From Paraburkholderia atlantica (GTDB lineage: Bacteria; Pseudomonadota; Gammaproteobacteria; Burkholderiales; Burkholderiaceae): 64,000 bases of DNA. Below are positions 32,197 through 39,965 of the stretch, one piece after another (position 1 is the stretch's first letter; the number at the start of each line of letters is the position of its first letter). The notes below the pieces were generated by a model, which was given only the letters and a program-made list of their open reading frames with translations, had not been told where the DNA came from and did no database searches. The stretch spans positions 1 through 64,000 of the forward strand of contig NZ_WHNQ01000016.1 of the NCBI RefSeq assembly GCF_009362785.1, written 5' to 3'. The position numbers and the translations under genes were made by a program.

Positions 32197-32924
32197 TGAA
32201 AGACGTTTTTCTGTCGACGGGGCATTCGGTCCCGCTGTCTGTGACGGGAGCGATCCTGTTGTATTCGGGTGTCGCGAGCACGGACAGCCCGGTCTATGCC
32301 ACGGCGCATCCCGTCACGATCAAGGGCAAGCGCCCCGTGATCGGTGCGGGACGACCGGTGGACCGCGGCGCGCTGTTCACGGCGCTCGATTCACTTGCCG
32401 AACGCTGTGCGGCGAAGGCCGAGTTTCTGCCGGAGAGTGTCCTCGCGATCGACCGCACCGCTGTGACCTGGTGGTGCCGGCCGACGATGCAGCGGGTCTT
32501 CTTCGACTGCCCCGAGCTTGGCAACATCACCGCGGTGGTGCCTCATCCGGGCCTGGTCTTTCAGGCGCGCAATAGCGGGTTATACGTGTACGCCGTTGAC
32601 GGCGCCGCACGGCCAACACCTGACACCGCATTGTACGAACCGCCGTATTTCAACACCTGGGACCACGGTTCCATCTGCATTGGCTCCGCACGTGTTCCCG
32701 ATCGCATCGACATCGCATCGATAAGCGGCTGGGAAAGCGGGTTCTTCGAATCGGCGTTCACGCACCCCAATGCGGGTGGCAAACGTGTCAATCACCCACG
32801 AGGCGAATTTGCATTCTGGAAGGAAATGCTGGCCGGCAAGTACGGCGAGCAGTTCCCCCTGCAATGTCTCGTGCCCATGAAACGGACTCTCGGCGATCTG
32901 ATCGCGCAGGGTCCCAAAGGCTAA
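32196..32924 (+). CDS. PRTRC system protein B (E2-like)
   Basis: 242 residues, start overlapping the F stop. The PRTRC-B signature is visible: a beta-rich N-terminal half, then ALYEPPYFNTWDHGSICIGS, where Asn153 and Cys161 occupy positions like the Asn and catalytic Cys of ubiquitin E2 enzymes, followed by helices (GWESGFFESAFTHPNAGGKR). PRTRC-B has been grouped with E2-like folds by comparative analysis. It would pass the ubiquitin-like protein C from the E1-like ThiF protein to a target, which is not known. Confidence 0.85.
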   Translation: MKDVFLSTGHSVPLSVTGAILLYSGVASTDSPVYATAHPVTIKGKRPVIGAGRPVDRGALFTALDSLAERCAAKAEFLPESVLAIDRTAVTWWCRPTMQRVFFDCPELGNITAVVPHPGLVFQARNSGLYVYAVDGAARPTPDTALYEPPYFNTWDHGSICIGSARVPDRIDIASISGWESGFFESAFTHPNAGGKRVNHPRGEFAFWKEMLAGKYGEQFPLQCLVPMKRTLGDLIAQGPKG

Positions 32925-32930
32925 AACAAC

Positions 32931-33572
32931 ATGAATATTCTCGATATGACGCTGCAACGGTCGTTTCCGACCGTCATGGTCCCGCGCAACGAAACCATCG
33001 CAGAGATGCTGACGGCGGGTGAGCGGTTGCTGATTGCGGAGAATGGTGTGTTCCTTGAAGTCCGGCGTCCGTGGCTATCGCTGGTGCGCCAGGTCGCGGA
33101 ATTCAACGTCCGCACGGCCATACCGTATGGACGGGTCACGCCGTCCACGCGGCTGCTGTGCGAAACCATTCCGGCTGACCTGGTGGGTGCGTTTGCCGAG
33201 ATGGCCCGTAAGGCGCATCCCATGGAAACCGGGGCGTGGATTGTGTGGAGTCCGTCGACGCAGGCCTTCCGGCTCGCGCCGGTGGGCATCGTGACCCATA
33301 CCGGCGGTTCGCTGAAGTATCAGCCTCCGGCTCTCGCCGGCGACGAAGTGCTGGTGATGGACTGCCATTCGCATGGCAGGCATCCCGCGTACTTTTCGTC
33401 GACCGACAACGACGATGACCGGCATGACGTGAAGATGGCGCTTGTCATCGGCAACTGTGACCGTTCGACCCCGAGCATCGCCGTGCGCCTGTGCGCGAAG
33501 GGGATCTTTGAGGAGACGGAGCGCGCGCCGGCGTCGTGGTATCAGGCGGTGCGCGTGCGGGAGGCGGCATGA
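32931..33572 (+). CDS. PRTRC system protein A (JAMM metalloprotease)
   Basis: 213 residues, 7 bases after protein B. The JAMM/MPN+ zinc site is complete: E99 in HPMETGAW, then H146 and H148 in DCHSHGR and S156-x-x-D159 in YFSSTD. JAMM proteases cut isopeptide or peptide bonds after ubiquitin-like proteins. Here it would release or mature protein C. Its stop overlaps the ThiF start (ATGA), so the pair is coupled. Confidence 0.9.
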   Translation: MNILDMTLQRSFPTVMVPRNETIAEMLTAGERLLIAENGVFLEVRRPWLSLVRQVAEFNVRTAIPYGRVTPSTRLLCETIPADLVGAFAEMARKAHPMETGAWIVWSPSTQAFRLAPVGIVTHTGGSLKYQPPALAGDEVLVMDCHSHGRHPAYFSSTDNDDDRHDVKMALVIGNCDRSTPSIAVRLCAKGIFEETERAPASWYQAVRVREAA

Positions 33573-34402
33573 CGGATGCGATCAGACATCAAAGTCCGGC
33601 GCACATGGCGCAGCGCCCCTGGAGAGTCATCGTCGTTGGAGCGGGCGGGACGGGCAGTGCTGTTCTGCCAGCCCTCGCGCGGTTGCACCACGCCATGATC
33701 GAACTGGGACACCCCGGCGGGATCGAGTGCACGGTGTACGACGACGATACGGTGAGCCCGACTAACGTTGGACGGCAGGGGTTCTATCCGAACGACGTGG
33801 GCAGTTACAAGGCCTCGCTGATCGTGAACCGGCTCAACATGCTGATGGGCACCAACTGGCGGGCGGTCACGCAACGCCTGAATGGTCGCACGGCACTGTT
33901 CAATGTCGATCTGGTGATTGGTTGTGTTGATACGCGTGCTGCCCGCAAGGCAATTCTCGACACAGTCGGGGAAACGCACGCGTATTACCTCGACTGCGGC
34001 AATGACACGGATCGCGGGCAGGTGGTGCTTGGACAGACCATGCCCAGGTGTCAGAGGAAAGCCAGTCCGGACCGGTTGCCGCATGTGGGCGACCTGTTCC
34101 CGGACTTGGTCGACCCGTCGAAAGATGCTGACGACGACACGCCGTCCTGCTCGATGGCCGACGCGCTGCGCAAGCAGTCGCTGGTCATCAACTCGGCCAT
34201 TGCGGTTCAGGCGTTCAATCTGCTCTGGACGCTGTTCCGTACCGGCTCGCTGAAATATTCGGGCGTGTTCGTGAACCTGGCAACCGGGCGTACGAACCCA
34301 ATCCCGATTGACCCTGCTGCGTGGGCACGCTTCGGATACGAGGCACCCAAACCCAAGGAAAAGAAGGCTCGAAAGAGCCGGAAATCCGCCGCAGCAGACT
34401 GA
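33569..34402 (+). CDS. PRTRC system ThiF-family (E1-like) protein
   Basis: 277 residues from ATG 33569 in the A stop. The E1/ThiF adenylation fold is clear: GAGGTGS (24-30), the acidic strand end VYDDDTVSPTNVGRQGF with the Arg, and Lys81 in YKASLIVNRLN; LVIGCVDTRAARKAI follows. This domain activates a ubiquitin-like C-terminus by adenylation. The tail is a Lys-rich segment. Last gene of the PRTRC operon, with a terminator directly behind. Confidence 0.92.
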   Translation: MTDAIRHQSPAHMAQRPWRVIVVGAGGTGSAVLPALARLHHAMIELGHPGGIECTVYDDDTVSPTNVGRQGFYPNDVGSYKASLIVNRLNMLMGTNWRAVTQRLNGRTALFNVDLVIGCVDTRAARKAILDTVGETHAYYLDCGNDTDRGQVVLGQTMPRCQRKASPDRLPHVGDLFPDLVDPSKDADDDTPSCSMADALRKQSLVINSAIAVQAFNLLWTLFRTGSLKYSGVFVNLATGRTNPIPIDPAAWARFGYEAPKPKEKKARKSRKSAAAD

Positions 34403-34404
34403 AC

Positions 34405-34433
34405 AGCCGCTTCCTTCGGGAAGCGGCTTTTTT
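34405..34433 (+). terminator. Intrinsic terminator after the PRTRC operon
   Basis: AGCCGCTTCC pairs with GGGAAGCGGCT around a short TTC loop, followed by TTTTT. Confidence 0.9.
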
Positions 34434-34522
34434 ATGGAGGTTGCAAATCGCTATACCTGAGAGCAGCGCATGTCGTTGCATCCCTGAGCTTCATTCCTCA
34501 AACACTTTTACGGGCACACACA

Positions 34523-34903
34523 ATGCCGAAAAACTTTTTCTCTAAAACCGCGCTCGCTCGCACTGCCAGCGCTCCGTATGCGCATGCAAATGCGCTCGTC
34601 ATCACTCTGCTTGCACTCTTTCTGGCGGCGTTTCACCGCTACGAAGGCTTCGCCGAGCCGTATCAGGTGTGGTTCCGTCTCGACGAAATCCAGTATCCCT
34701 CGCGTAACCGCGTGCTGGTCGCCGGTACGTTTGCCGTCGTGTACTTCGTCGCTTCGACGCTGATGCACGATGGACGCCAATACCTGGCCAGCCACGATGC
34801 GGACCAGTTGATGCAGATGCTGGCGGACGTGCTCGGTCTCGGGCTCGCGCTGGTCTGGCTGTCGTGGCCTGCACTGGAGGACGGCGAGCCCAGTTTCGCC
34901 TGA
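34523..34903 (+). CDS. Membrane protein, function unknown
   Basis: 126 residues. Hydrophobic segments at about residues 22-37 (ANALVITLLALFLAAF), 65-81 (VLVAGTFAVVYFVASTL) and 100-116 (ADVLGLGLALVWLSWP). ATG 34523 has no strong ribosome-binding site, so the exact start is uncertain. No family is recognised. Stands between the PRTRC terminator and a hairpin leader. Confidence 0.6.
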   Translation: MPKNFFSKTALARTASAPYAHANALVITLLALFLAAFHRYEGFAEPYQVWFRLDEIQYPSRNRVLVAGTFAVVYFVASTLMHDGRQYLASHDADQLMQMLADVLGLGLALVWLSWPALEDGEPSFA

Positions 34904-34949
34904 TGCCGTCTGAACCCGCTCTCGCGAGCAGCATTCCTTAGAAACCTTC

Positions 34950-35008
34950 CCGCGCGGACCGACAACCCGTGCGGGTTGCTCCGCGCGGCTATTTCACGAG
35001 GAGCAACA
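34950..35008 (+). promoter_or_regulatory. Leader with alternative pairing at the ribosome-binding site
   Basis: CCGCGCGGA (34950-34958) pairs with TCCGCGCGG (34980-34988), enclosing CCCG/CGGG. Alternatively GTTGCTC (34975-34981) pairs perfectly with GAGCAAC (35001-35007), one base before the ATG at 35009. The two share bases 34980-34981, so they compete. Confidence 0.6.
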
Positions 35009-35518
35009 ATGAACGAAACGGCCGCACGTATCAAAGCCGCCGCACAACGCATGCAAGGCGTGATCATTGAAGTCGATGGCGACGAATCTCTTTCGATCGA
35101 CGCACGCGCGCTTGACGGCATAACCGACGAGGGCCTGTTCGATCTTGAAGGCGAACACGCGGCGAACCTGATTTCCGAGGCTCGCGCGTACGTCCTCATC
35201 GTCGACAACGAAGTGACCTTCGAAGATGCCCTGTCATCTGCCGTTGAAGGCTATCTCTCGAACTATCGTGAGACGACTGTCGCACAGGCGATCGACCTTG
35301 CGTTCTGGGACGCCTTCAAGGTCGACGGTAGCCATATGGCGACCATTGGCGCTATCGAGGCCAGGTCGTGCGTCGGCGAAGCCGTCGTCACGCTGTTAAA
35401 CGACGTTCAACGCATCTGCGTGCGCCCGACCGCCGACGGAGGCGGCATGGAACCCGACATGATCGGCGTCTTCAAGGCGGGCGCGTATCGACAGGCGCGC
35501 GTCTGGTATTTTGGCTAA
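35009..35518 (+). CDS. Unknown 169-residue acidic protein
   Basis: ATG 35009 follows GAGGAGCAACA. The protein is acidic and helical (MNETAARIKAAAQRMQGVII, FEDALSSAVEGYLSNYRETT, QAIDLAFWDAFKVDGSHMAT). No family is recognised. Single-gene unit between a switchable leader and a strong terminator, the pattern repeated for most genes of this region. Confidence 0.65.
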   Translation: MNETAARIKAAAQRMQGVIIEVDGDESLSIDARALDGITDEGLFDLEGEHAANLISEARAYVLIVDNEVTFEDALSSAVEGYLSNYRETTVAQAIDLAFWDAFKVDGSHMATIGAIEARSCVGEAVVTLLNDVQRICVRPTADGGGMEPDMIGVFKAGAYRQARVWYFG

Positions 35519-35572
35519 CCCAACGTTGTTCTGAATTGCGCGGCCCGCGGGCCGCGCGCGAAGTCTGACATC

Positions 35573-35605
35573 AGCGCTGGTCCTTCGGGATCAGCGCTTT
35601 TTTTT
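35573..35605 (+). terminator. Intrinsic terminator
   Basis: AGCGCTG (35573-35579) pairs with CAGCGCT (35592-35598) with an inner TCC/GGA pairing, then eight T. An extra 20-bp palindrome, GCGCGGCCCGCGGGCCGCGC, lies just upstream at 35538-35557. Confidence 0.85.
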
Positions 35606-35692
35606 GCGCTGCCGCTCGCGTGAAGCAGGGAGAACTTTAAAAGCGGGGCGGTTTTCTCGATGTTTCCAGGCTGGCCGCGCTTCGGACTGGCC

Positions 35693-35869
35693 TAGACTGG
35701 CCGTATCACCCGCGCTCTTGCGCATCGAAAGAACACTCTGGCTTGCCGGAGTGCGTCCACCTCGGACCGACGAATGTCGGTCATCCACGACGGGTTTCCG
35801 CCTGTCTTTGACCCTGCTGGGAGCCATTCCCAACAGGGAGTCGGCTCCCTTTTTCTTAGGAGCCGCACC
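35693..35869 (+). promoter_or_regulatory. Structured leader, family member 5
   Basis: TAGACT (35693-35698), 11 bases, CCGCGC (35710-35715), TCTT, GCGC (35720-35723), ATCGA: the hairpin sequence differs but the pairing stays. Second hairpin CACTC (35734-35738) with GAGTG (35749-35753). GGGAGCC (35819-35825) can pair with GGCTCCC (35843-35849), or CGGCTCC (from 35842) with GGAGCCG (35859-35865), five bases before the ATG. Confidence 0.6.
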
Positions 35870-36196
35870 ATGCTGCTGCAAGTCCCTGTTTCGCATGATC
35901 ACGTCGCGACATCCCCAAAGGCGTTGGTCTCTCAGGCCGAGGCATATGGCAAGTCTCGGGAACTCCTGAGTCTCGTGTACGGCCAGGGTTTCCGTCAGGC
36001 GACAACCGCCTACACCTACGACATGTTTTCCCTGAACCTCGTTCGTGAGTTCCCCGATGCTGTTCCTGCAAAAGGACGCATCGCAGGAAGCGACGAGAAC
36101 GTGTCGTGGTTGGTCGGTAGTCAGACAGTGGCGATCTGGAACCCGGAGAAGGCTGTCGGCGTCACCGGATATTCGAACCACGTTCGCACCAGTTAA
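35870..36196 (+). CDS. Unknown 108-residue protein
   Basis: ATG 35870 follows AGGAGCCGCACC. The protein begins MLLQVPVSHDHVATSPKAL and has Tyr-rich helical stretches (LLSLVYGQGFRQATTAYTYD) and an end VGVTGYSNHVRTS. No family is recognised. Expressed from structured leader 5. Confidence 0.6.
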   Translation: MLLQVPVSHDHVATSPKALVSQAEAYGKSRELLSLVYGQGFRQATTAYTYDMFSLNLVREFPDAVPAKGRIAGSDENVSWLVGSQTVAIWNPEKAVGVTGYSNHVRTS

Positions 36197-36237
36197 TCCT
36201 TCATCAAACCGCTTGTGTTACCGCGGTTGAATTCTTC

Positions 36238-36292
36238 CCGTCAGGGCAACCTCCCTGATGGGACGGTTGCCCTTCAATTCTTTGAGGCAACC
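36238..36292 (+). promoter_or_regulatory. Leader with alternative pairing at the start codon
   Basis: Outer hairpin CCCGTCAGG/CCCTGATGGG (36238-36262). GGGCAACC (36244-36251) can pair with GGTTGCCC (36265-36272), or GGTTGCC can pair with GGCAACC (36286-36292), which touches the ATG at 36293. Confidence 0.6.
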
Positions 36293-36754
36293 ATGTTCAA
36301 GATCATCATCAGTCTCGTTCTCGCATCCATGCTGTCCGCCTGCGCCAGTACCGATTTCGGCTCGCCGAATACGTATCAGCGTTACGACGTCCAGCGCTCA
36401 GGCACGGTTGAAGAAGCGATGGTAATTCGCACTCGCGCCATCACGATTGAAGCGGGCTCGGATAACTCTGGGCTTACTTCGCTGATCAGCGCAGGCGTCG
36501 GCGCGTTCCTCGGTAGCCAGACCATCGGCAACGGCACAGGACGCTACATCGCGGGGGCCTTGTCGGGCGCTGCATCGGGCTTTGTCGCACAGAAGGTTTC
36601 ACAGGCCATGTCGCAGCGGTCAGGGCTCGAGATCATTGTCCGCAAGAATTCAGGCGCCACTGTTGTCGTCGCTCAACCCGACGACCAGCGCTTTGTCGCG
36701 GGCGAGCACGTGCTTCTCGTTTCGACCAATTCGGGTCTTCGCGTCACTCACTGA
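36293..36754 (+). CDS. SlyB-like outer-membrane lipoprotein with glycine zipper
   Basis: 153 residues from ATG 36293. The first 17 residues are a lipoprotein signal (IIISLVLASMLSACAS, lipobox LSAC). A hydrophobic Gly-rich hairpin (ISAGVGAFLGSQTIGNGTGR, YIAGALSGAASGFVAQKVSQ) matches the glycine-zipper 2TM of the SlyB/Rickettsia 17-kDa family, followed by a small beta domain (LEIIVRKNSGATVVVAQPDD). Usual length is about 155. On a plasmid it could stabilise the envelope or act in entry exclusion; the latter is a guess. Expressed from its own switchable leader. Confidence 0.85.
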   Translation: MFKIIISLVLASMLSACASTDFGSPNTYQRYDVQRSGTVEEAMVIRTRAITIEAGSDNSGLTSLISAGVGAFLGSQTIGNGTGRYIAGALSGAASGFVAQKVSQAMSQRSGLEIIVRKNSGATVVVAQPDDQRFVAGEHVLLVSTNSGLRVTH

Positions 36755-36799
36755 CCAGCTCTTCAGATGCCGGCACCAGCGCCGGCGCATTCCTTCATC

Positions 36800-36849
36800 G
36801 CGAGGTGTTCCCTAAAGGGCACCTCGCTTTTTCTTTTTCTGAGGCTGAA
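36800..36849 (+). promoter_or_regulatory. Attenuator-like hairpin leader
   Basis: GCGAGGTG (36800-36807) pairs with CACCTCGC (36820-36827), followed by TTTTTCTTTTTCT. CCTC inside the right arm can also pair with GAGG at 36841-36844, the ribosome-binding site of the next gene. Confidence 0.55.
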
Positions 36850-37242
36850 ATGCTCAAGATTCCAAAGGTGTTCCATGCCGACCGGCGTAGCGCCGGCGCG
36901 GCAACGGACGCCGCCATCACACACCACGCGACGCAGATGCTGCGTCGTGTCGCCCGCGATCTGCGTTTGCGTTCCGGCGAGCACGAAATTGTCACCGAAC
37001 CGGCTCGCCGCAATCGCGGTTGCCGCGTCACCCTGCGAACCCCGGCCCTCATGCTGGAGGTTGCAGACTCCCCGACGGGGCGTAAGGTCGCCGTTTCGTT
37101 TCGCACGCGTCGCGGCCGCTCCGATCTGTCGGGCGGTGGTGACAACGCGGTTTCGCTCGAGCAACTGTCGTCCCGTGAGGGCTACGATGCGTTGCTCGGC
37201 GGCTTGCGGCTTGCCGCAGGCCTCGACAGCGAACGACGTTAG
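36850..37242 (+). CDS. Unknown basic 130-residue protein
   Basis: ATG 36850 follows CTGAGGCTGAA. The protein is strongly basic (LKIPKVFHADRRSAGAATDA, RRVARDLRLRSGEHEIVTEP, VAVSFRTRRGRSDLSGGGDN) with a beta-rich middle. No family is recognised. The next gene follows after 8 bases, so they form a small operon with the two that come after. Confidence 0.6.
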   Translation: MLKIPKVFHADRRSAGAATDAAITHHATQMLRRVARDLRLRSGEHEIVTEPARRNRGCRVTLRTPALMLEVADSPTGRKVAVSFRTRRGRSDLSGGGDNAVSLEQLSSREGYDALLGGLRLAAGLDSERR

Positions 37243-37250
37243 GAGGCGCG

Positions 37251-37724
37251 ATGGAAATCGTCGAGATCCAGGTCGAGTATCCGTCGGGAATGACAATTTC
37301 CGATCGGGCGAGCTACCTGCGCGAGATGGAGCAGGTCTACCCGTCGGAGCGCCTGCTGGGCATACTCCGCGAAGTCTGTGTCACGGAAGCGCCGCCCGCT
37401 GTATCGGCCCTCATCGACGGCGCTACCGTACGTCTGGATGCCAGAACCGATGGCAGTTTTGGCATCAGTGAGACGCTTCGGCGCAGCGGGGCGGAAGGAG
37501 TCGTCGTCCGCCTGTTGCAACCGTTCACCGATCCGACGAAGGATCAGCAGCAGCAGTTTGGCCGCTTCTGCCACACGATCGCAGCCGCAGCCTTTCTCGG
37601 CGCGGTCGGGGTGTGGCATTCGACTCAGGAATGGACGCTCGAGAGTATCAAGCTCGAGGCCAGTATCATCCTGGGTTTGATGATAACGTTTGTTCGTGGC
37701 ATGCATTCCATGAAAGGAGAATGA
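37251..37724 (+). CDS. Membrane-associated protein, function unknown
   Basis: 157 residues from ATG 37251 after AGGAGGCGCG. The N-terminal 100 residues are soluble (IVEIQVEYPSGMTISDRASY, SLRREV-type helices). Two hydrophobic segments are near the end, about 107-121 (FCHTIAAAAFLGAVGVW) and 135-148 (EASIILGLMITFVRG). No family is recognised. The stop overlaps the start region of the next small gene. Confidence 0.6.
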   Translation: MEIVEIQVEYPSGMTISDRASYLREMEQVYPSERLLGILREVCVTEAPPAVSALIDGATVRLDARTDGSFGISETLRRSGAEGVVVRLLQPFTDPTKDQQQQFGRFCHTIAAAAFLGAVGVWHSTQEWTLESIKLEASIILGLMITFVRGMHSMKGE

Positions 37725-37726
37725 GC

Positions 37727-37846
37727 ATGGACATCAGCTATCTGATTGTCGGCGCTGCGTTGGCGCTTTACGGTCTCGGCGCGCTGATGGACCGCAATGC
37801 CCATAGGGCACAGCGCGAACGTCGGTATCCCCGCATTCCCCGCTAG
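37727..37846 (+). CDS. 39-residue single-pass membrane peptide
   Basis: Two in-frame ATGs occur: 37721 (overlapping the previous stop as ATGA) and 37727, which is 7 bases after AGGAG and is preferred. One hydrophobic helix (YLIVGAALALYGLGALM) is followed by a basic tail. Too short for family assignment. Third gene of the 36,850 operon, ended by the terminator at 37,892. Confidence 0.55.
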   Translation: MDISYLIVGAALALYGLGALMDRNAHRAQRERRYPRIPR

Positions 37847-37891
37847 ACGCTACTGTCAACGGCTCGCCAGGGCGAGCTGCATTTCATCAAA

Positions 37892-37921
37892 GGCCGCACC
37901 TTCACAGGTGTGGCTTTTTTA
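37892..37921 (+). terminator. Intrinsic terminator
   Basis: GCCGCACC (37893-37900) pairs with GGTGTGGC (37907-37914), followed by TTTTTT. Confidence 0.85.
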
Positions 37922-37939
37922 TTTTCCGATCCGATTCCC

Positions 37940-38350
37940 ATGTCCGAACTTCTCGAACCACCGGTCGTGCATGCCAGCACGGCGTTTGATCCTGCTGGAA
38001 AAACCATTAGCCAGGTTGTGAATCACATTGCCCGGACCCTGCGCCAATCCGAGATAGAACCGGAATGGATCGTGGCGGCCAACTTCATCAACGATCCGAA
38101 CGAAGACTGCTACGGCCTGTCGGCTTCACGAGACTGGCCGGACAGCGGGACCGCGCGCCGACGGCTGGCGCTATCGGTTGCCCGCGGAAGCTCCGAAGGC
38201 TGGATCATCCAGATTGATTTTGTCCAGTTCGTCGCTCTCGGCGAAGCTGGGCACTGGAAGAGCCAGCCGGTCCTGCGCATCAAGACGCTTTCGCGCACGC
38301 AGGCGTGGGCGATCGCCGCGGTTGTCTCGCGGATGCTCGACCTCGACTGA
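37940..38350 (+). CDS. Unknown 136-residue protein
   Basis: ATG 37940 is chosen as the first plausible start, but no ribosome-binding site precedes it (CCGATTCCC), and the upstream terminator leaves only about 20 bases of leader. The protein (ISQVVNHIARTLRQSEIEPE, WIVAANFINDPNEDCYGLSA, IKTLSRTQAWAIAAVVSRML) looks like a compact alpha/beta domain. No family is recognised. Confidence 0.55.
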   Translation: MSELLEPPVVHASTAFDPAGKTISQVVNHIARTLRQSEIEPEWIVAANFINDPNEDCYGLSASRDWPDSGTARRRLALSVARGSSEGWIIQIDFVQFVALGEAGHWKSQPVLRIKTLSRTQAWAIAAVVSRMLDLD

Positions 38351-38382
38351 TTCGATTTTCTTCACTTTTTTTGCAATCCCGG

Positions 38383-38439
38383 ACGGGGCCACCTCCCCTG
38401 ATGGGGTGTTGGCCCCGTTCCTTTTTTTGCGGAGCCAAC
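38383..38439 (+). promoter_or_regulatory. Attenuator-like leader with alternative pairing
   Basis: ACGGGGCCA (38383-38391) pairs perfectly with TGGCCCCGT (38410-38418), enclosing CCCC-TGAT-GGGG, and is followed by CCTTTTTTT, a terminator by form. GGAGCCA (38431-38437), the ribosome-binding site of the gene at 38440, can pair with TGGCCCC instead (one mismatch). Confidence 0.6.
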
Positions 38440-39954
38440 ATGTACCAACTCTCGATTCCCGGCCAGGTCTTCACGACCCCGACGCTCTCCGGGGTGTTCG
38501 CGCTGTTCGCCAACGAGGCGGTCCAGGCAACTGAGACCACTTTGATCAACCTGGAGGGCGGTGCGGCCGCAGTACGCGTGACGCGATACAACGGCACGCT
38601 CGGCATCCGTCGTGACGGCACGGTGGCAGAAATCGTCGCGGCACTGTTCGACGAAGTCCGTTCGCTGTGGCTATCGGCCTATGGCCCTGAGCCGAAGCCC
38701 TGGCAGATCCGCGCTTCGCACTGGGAACTGCTGTTCGCACTTTTCGATCTTGCGCGTAACCCAACGCGGTTTCTCTCGACCGACCAGATCGCTGCGCAAA
38801 AATCGGCCGCGCGTGAAGCGCGCCAGTTCTTCAATCTGATGTCGCTATTCAATGACGTGGCCATTGAACGCTTCGGATTTGCCAGCGGCGGTCCTTGTGT
38901 GCCGGGAGGCAGCACGAACGGACGACATGAGGTGCACCTCGCCTATGCGCTTCTGCGCAACGAGCAAATTCCCGAAGCGGTGCTCTCGGAATACCGTGCG
39001 ATGGAAAGGGCATTCCGCTATGACCTCGAGTGGGCGTCGACGTTGCTCGACGTTCCGACGCTGCGCGGGCGGCTACCGGCGGCGAAACTGCATCAACTGG
39101 TGTCCGTGATGCGAGCGGCGAAGCAGCCGGTCACGGCAGAAACGGTCGACGCTCTGGTGGCCGCTGCCGCCGGCGTATCCAATGCACCGGACTTCATCGA
39201 GGTCGATGACGCCCTGTTCGCGGCGGGCCTCCTGCAGGTTGACCCATTGCCGGAGATGTTCGACAAGCCGGTATCGGTCGGACAGCCGGTCAATGCGCTG
39301 GCCGCGCGGCTTCGTGACCTGATCGCCGACTGGCGCCGGGAGAAGAAGCTGGACCATGCGGACATGCAGCGCACGCAGGGGCGGCTCAGTGCCCGTCGGC
39401 ACGCGCTGGAACGTTCGATGGCGTTGCTCGCACACGGGCGCGAAACGTTCGAATGGCCGAACCGTGTAGCCGTTGCACTGGAGTCGAGCGATGTGGCAAG
39501 TCTGCTGAACATCCTCGACACGCCAGACGATCACAACCTGAGCAGCAAGCAGGTCGTGCTCGAGTTCCATGGCGTGAAGCTACGAGGCCTGAAGGCGAAA
39601 GCCCGGCGCCGTGCGATCTTCCAATTGTGCGGCCTCGACGGGACTGCGCAGGCCGGATGGGAAGCGAACGAGCTGGCGCGCAGGCAGGCGGAGCGCAAGG
39701 AGCAGGATGCGCGGCGTGCGAAGGAGGCGGCGCAGAATGCCCGATATCAGCGCGCCGACGGCGTCGTGATCGATGGCGCCCAGCATGTCGAGGACGCGAT
39801 CGCATCGGGGTTCCGGGAGATTCGGGACTGGCGCAAGGGGGCGAGCAGGCAGTACGCGCTCGTCAACACCGAGCTTAACGAGGCGCGTCGTCTGCAGGCT
39901 AAGGATGGCACGCTGGATTACGCCCGCGCGATGCTCGAGCGGCTTGCTGCCTGA
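38440..39954 (+). CDS. Large plasmid protein, function unknown
   Basis: 504 residues from ATG 38440 after GGAGCCAAC. The N-terminal part is mixed (MYQLSIPGQVFTTPTLSGVF, SHWELLFALFDLARNPTRFL). The middle is helical. Residues about 425-460 are a highly charged helix (ARRQAERKEQDARRAKEAAQ), probably a coiled coil. No catalytic motif is visible and I do not recognise the family. The next gene follows after 11 bases. Such large unknowns are typical partners of PRTRC cassettes on plasmids, though I cannot link this one to a function. Confidence 0.65.
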   Translation: MYQLSIPGQVFTTPTLSGVFALFANEAVQATETTLINLEGGAAAVRVTRYNGTLGIRRDGTVAEIVAALFDEVRSLWLSAYGPEPKPWQIRASHWELLFALFDLARNPTRFLSTDQIAAQKSAAREARQFFNLMSLFNDVAIERFGFASGGPCVPGGSTNGRHEVHLAYALLRNEQIPEAVLSEYRAMERAFRYDLEWASTLLDVPTLRGRLPAAKLHQLVSVMRAAKQPVTAETVDALVAAAAGVSNAPDFIEVDDALFAAGLLQVDPLPEMFDKPVSVGQPVNALAARLRDLIADWRREKKLDHADMQRTQGRLSARRHALERSMALLAHGRETFEWPNRVAVALESSDVASLLNILDTPDDHNLSSKQVVLEFHGVKLRGLKAKARRRAIFQLCGLDGTAQAGWEANELARRQAERKEQDARRAKEAAQNARYQRADGVVIDGAQHVEDAIASGFREIRDWRKGASRQYALVNTELNEARRLQAKDGTLDYARAMLERLAA

Positions 39955-39965
39955 GGGAGGGTACC

